Below are positions 21,712 through 23,290 of a stretch of DNA of 23,290 bases, one piece after another. Positions within the stretch are counted from its first letter, which is position 1; each line of letters starts with the position of its first letter. The position numbers and the translations under genes are program-made. Source of the DNA: a virus; the IMG/VR virus record IMGVR_UViG_3300025096_001146, positions 1 through 23,290 of that record; one strand, written 5' to 3'. Below the pieces are notes generated by a model. The model ran no database searches. It saw only the letters and a program-made list of their open reading frames with translations, and had not been told where the DNA came from.

Positions 21712-23290
21712 TCCAGTCTTCTCCTATCTTGTATTCACCATCCAAAGGACAGTTCATGTTAAAGTAATTGCCTGCATCTTTAAGTGCTTGTACTGCAAGC
21801 TTTCCAAAATCTTCTGCGTGTTCGTTCTTTACTTCGACTTGCCATTCGTCATGTATGTTAGCAACAAACTTATAATCTAAACCTTCGTCTTTAGCATTCA
21901 TGTCCAACAGAACCAATGCTTTCTTCATTACGATTGAGCCACCACCTTGAAGTAAACTATTCAAAGATGCATGTGCATTTCTAATATATATCTTACGACC
22001 ATCTAATCCTATAATGAATCCTTTCGCTGCTGCTCTTGTAACTTTCTCTCTAAGTCGTTTAAATGAAGGCTGATTAGCAAAGAAGCGTTCTTTAAGTCTA
22101 GCTCCATCTTTCTTGCTTCCTCCAACCACTTGTCCAATCTTTGCATCTCCTGCTCCGTATAAGAGTGCATAGATGAAAGTCTTTGCCTGATCTCTTGATT
22201 GAAGTCCTGCAGTTCTTTGATTCCTCGTGTGGATATCTCCGTTAATAATTTCATTTGTAAATTCCTCGTCTTTCATGTAGTGTGCAAGCATCCTTAACTC
22301 CAAGCCTGAAGCATCAATACCTACTAATTTATATCCTTTCTTTACAATCCAACAGGCTCGACACTCTTCACCGTAAGAACTCTTTAAAGATGGAACCTGT
22401 GCCATATTGGGCGCTCTGTGGCTCATCCTACCTGTGATTGTACCATTAGGTATCACAAAACCATGCACTCTGTTGTCTTCTTCAACAGCTTTGATCCAGG
22501 ATTCTATCTGTGCAATTCGTTTCTGTAGTAATAAGAACTCAGCGATGAGCTGTGCCTCTGGAATATCTTTGATACGACTGAGCATCTTCTCATCCACAAC
22601 AGGCTGTCCAGTAGGTGTAAACTTATAAGGCTTCCAACCAAAGTCTTGTAAGTATTCTCCTATCTGTTTGCGTGATCCTAAGTTAAAGGGTTCTTCGTGT
22701 GTACGAACGATCTTCCTTTCTCCTTGTATAAAAAGTTTCTGTTCTTCTAAAGAAAGGTGTACTCCTTTTCTTGTTTCAAGATTAAGACCTAGTTTAGATA
22801 CTGCGCCTTTCTGTGTATACTTACGTACAATTTCTTCACGTACTGTTTTAGGCTTGAATGTTTCATGTACTTCTTGTTCAACTTCACTCATTCGTTTATA
22901 AAGACTTGCTAAAAGTTTCTCAGCTTTGTCTTTATCAAATTCAAAACCGTTTACTTCTTGTTGTTTTATTATATCTCCAACCGCATGTTCTAAATCAATA
23001 GCTTCGTTAGAGAATCCTCTTGCTTCTTTTCTAAGTACATTAAGCACAAGTGTATTCACTTGCACATCTCTTATACAGTATTCCATCATTTTTTTCGAGT
23101 ACTTACTGTAGTCATCGAAGTCTATCTTAGGAAGATTAATGTCTGGATGATAGCCCCACATTCCTAGACTATGTCCACCTTCTCTGATTGGATTAAGCAA
23201 ACGAGAGAGTACTAAAGTATCTACAAGTTTCTTAGTTGTTAGATCAACATTGGCTAGTCTTTGAATAACAGGTACATCAAAGCCTATAAT
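21698..23290 (-). CDS. family A DNA polymerase, T7-like (5' end beyond window)
   Basis: The minus-strand frame stays open to base 23290, so the gene starts outside the window; 530 residues are visible. A TTG at 23200 is only internal: the 30 codons before it read as exonuclease-domain sequence (IIGFDVPVIQRLANVD). The visible order is 3'-5' exonuclease motif II, then motif III (YCIRDVQVN), then the polymerase domain: NMAQVPSLKS, motif A VGIDASGLELRMLAHYM, O-helix RDQAKTFIYALLYGAG, and motif C NIHDEWQVEV. All match T7 gp5 closely, and the C-terminal GEYKIGEDWSETH is the usual end. The O-helix residue equivalent to E. coli Phe762 is Tyr, as in T7, and the following Gly is Ala here. It replicates the phage genome and is the most upstream visible gene of the minus-strand module. 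Confidence 0.96.
   Translation of the reverse strand: MIGFDVPVIQRLANVDLTTKKLVDTLVLSRLLNPIREGGHSLGMWGYHPDINLPKIDFDDYSKYSKKMMEYCIRDVQVNTLVLNVLRKEARGFSNEAIDLEHAVGDIIKQQEVNGFEFDKDKAEKLLASLYKRMSEVEQEVHETFKPKTVREEIVRKYTQKGAVSKLGLNLETRKGVHLSLEEQKLFIQGERKIVRTHEEPFNLGSRKQIGEYLQDFGWKPYKFTPTGQPVVDEKMLSRIKDIPEAQLIAEFLLLQKRIAQIESWIKAVEEDNRVHGFVIPNGTITGRMSHRAPNMAQVPSLKSSYGEECRACWIVKKGYKLVGIDASGLELRMLAHYMKDEEFTNEIINGDIHTRNQRTAGLQSRDQAKTFIYALLYGAGDAKIGQVVGGSKKDGARLKERFFANQPSFKRLREKVTRAAAKGFIIGLDGRKIYIRNAHASLNSLLQGGGSIVMKKALVLLDMNAKDEGLDYKFVANIHDEWQVEVKNEHAEDFGKLAVQALKDAGNYFNMNCPLDGEYKIGEDWSETH

Noticed and set aside
22009-22254. Minus-strand 81-residue open frame inside the polymerase gene
   Set aside because: It is an alternative frame of highly conserved polymerase codons and is not supported by a start signal.
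1-23290. CRISPR array, insertion sequence, attachment site or defence system
   Set aside because: No regular direct repeats with spacers, transposase, integrase, tRNA-end duplication or known defence gene was found on either strand.

Overview
This window is a densely packed piece of a tailed, lytic, podovirus-like (T7-type) phage genome. It is AT-rich, especially in the virion genes, and its small proteins resemble those of marine phages. The visible family-level evidence is a T7-type family A DNA polymerase, T7-type endonuclease I, two PD-(D/E)XK nucleases, a monomeric B12-dependent ribonucleotide reductase, and a run of large virion genes ordered and sized like the T7 internal core block (the last is 1338 aa; T7 gp16 is about 1.3 kaa). 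The host must be Gram-negative, because the phage encodes an outer-membrane lipoprotein pore and periplasmic or secreted proteins. A marine proteobacterium is likely but is inference.

Layout: (1) 1-8698, plus strand: five virion/ejection genes, the first cut by the window edge. (2) 8702-9630: a separate small transcription unit. It has a near-perfect sigma70 promoter whose predicted start falls on the ATG of a 59-aa ORF, then a three-helix holin-like gene, a 52-aa membrane protein, and an untranslated stretch of three hairpins, the last a terminator. (3) 9668-16337, plus strand: ten tightly spaced or overlapping genes: Hsp20, a 50-aa membrane peptide, two paralogous small membrane/coiled-coil proteins, CsgF, CsgG, a curlin-repeat protein, a FecR-domain protein, a second curlin-repeat protein, and a CHASE2 class III adenylate cyclase. 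(4) 16387-23290, minus strand: the DNA metabolism module, transcribed toward region 3, with the polymerase cut by the right edge.

The most interesting part is region 3. CsgG/CsgF homologues have been reported in some marine phages (from memory). Here the secretion pore and its accessory are followed by two apparent amyloid substrates with curlin repeats, a secreted FecR protein whose C-terminus matches that of the second curlin protein, and a membrane cyclase with all catalytic residues intact. This reads as a phage-borne curli-like secretion, fibre and second-messenger cassette that could remodel the surface and cAMP state of the infected cell. Its function is inference; gene identities rest on motifs visible in the sequence.

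No gene-free stretch exceeds 300 bases; the longest (9519-9667) holds the structured RNA, the terminator and a candidate -10 box. No tRNA, CRISPR, insertion sequence, integrase, endolysin, terminase, capsid or RNA polymerase gene was seen in this window.
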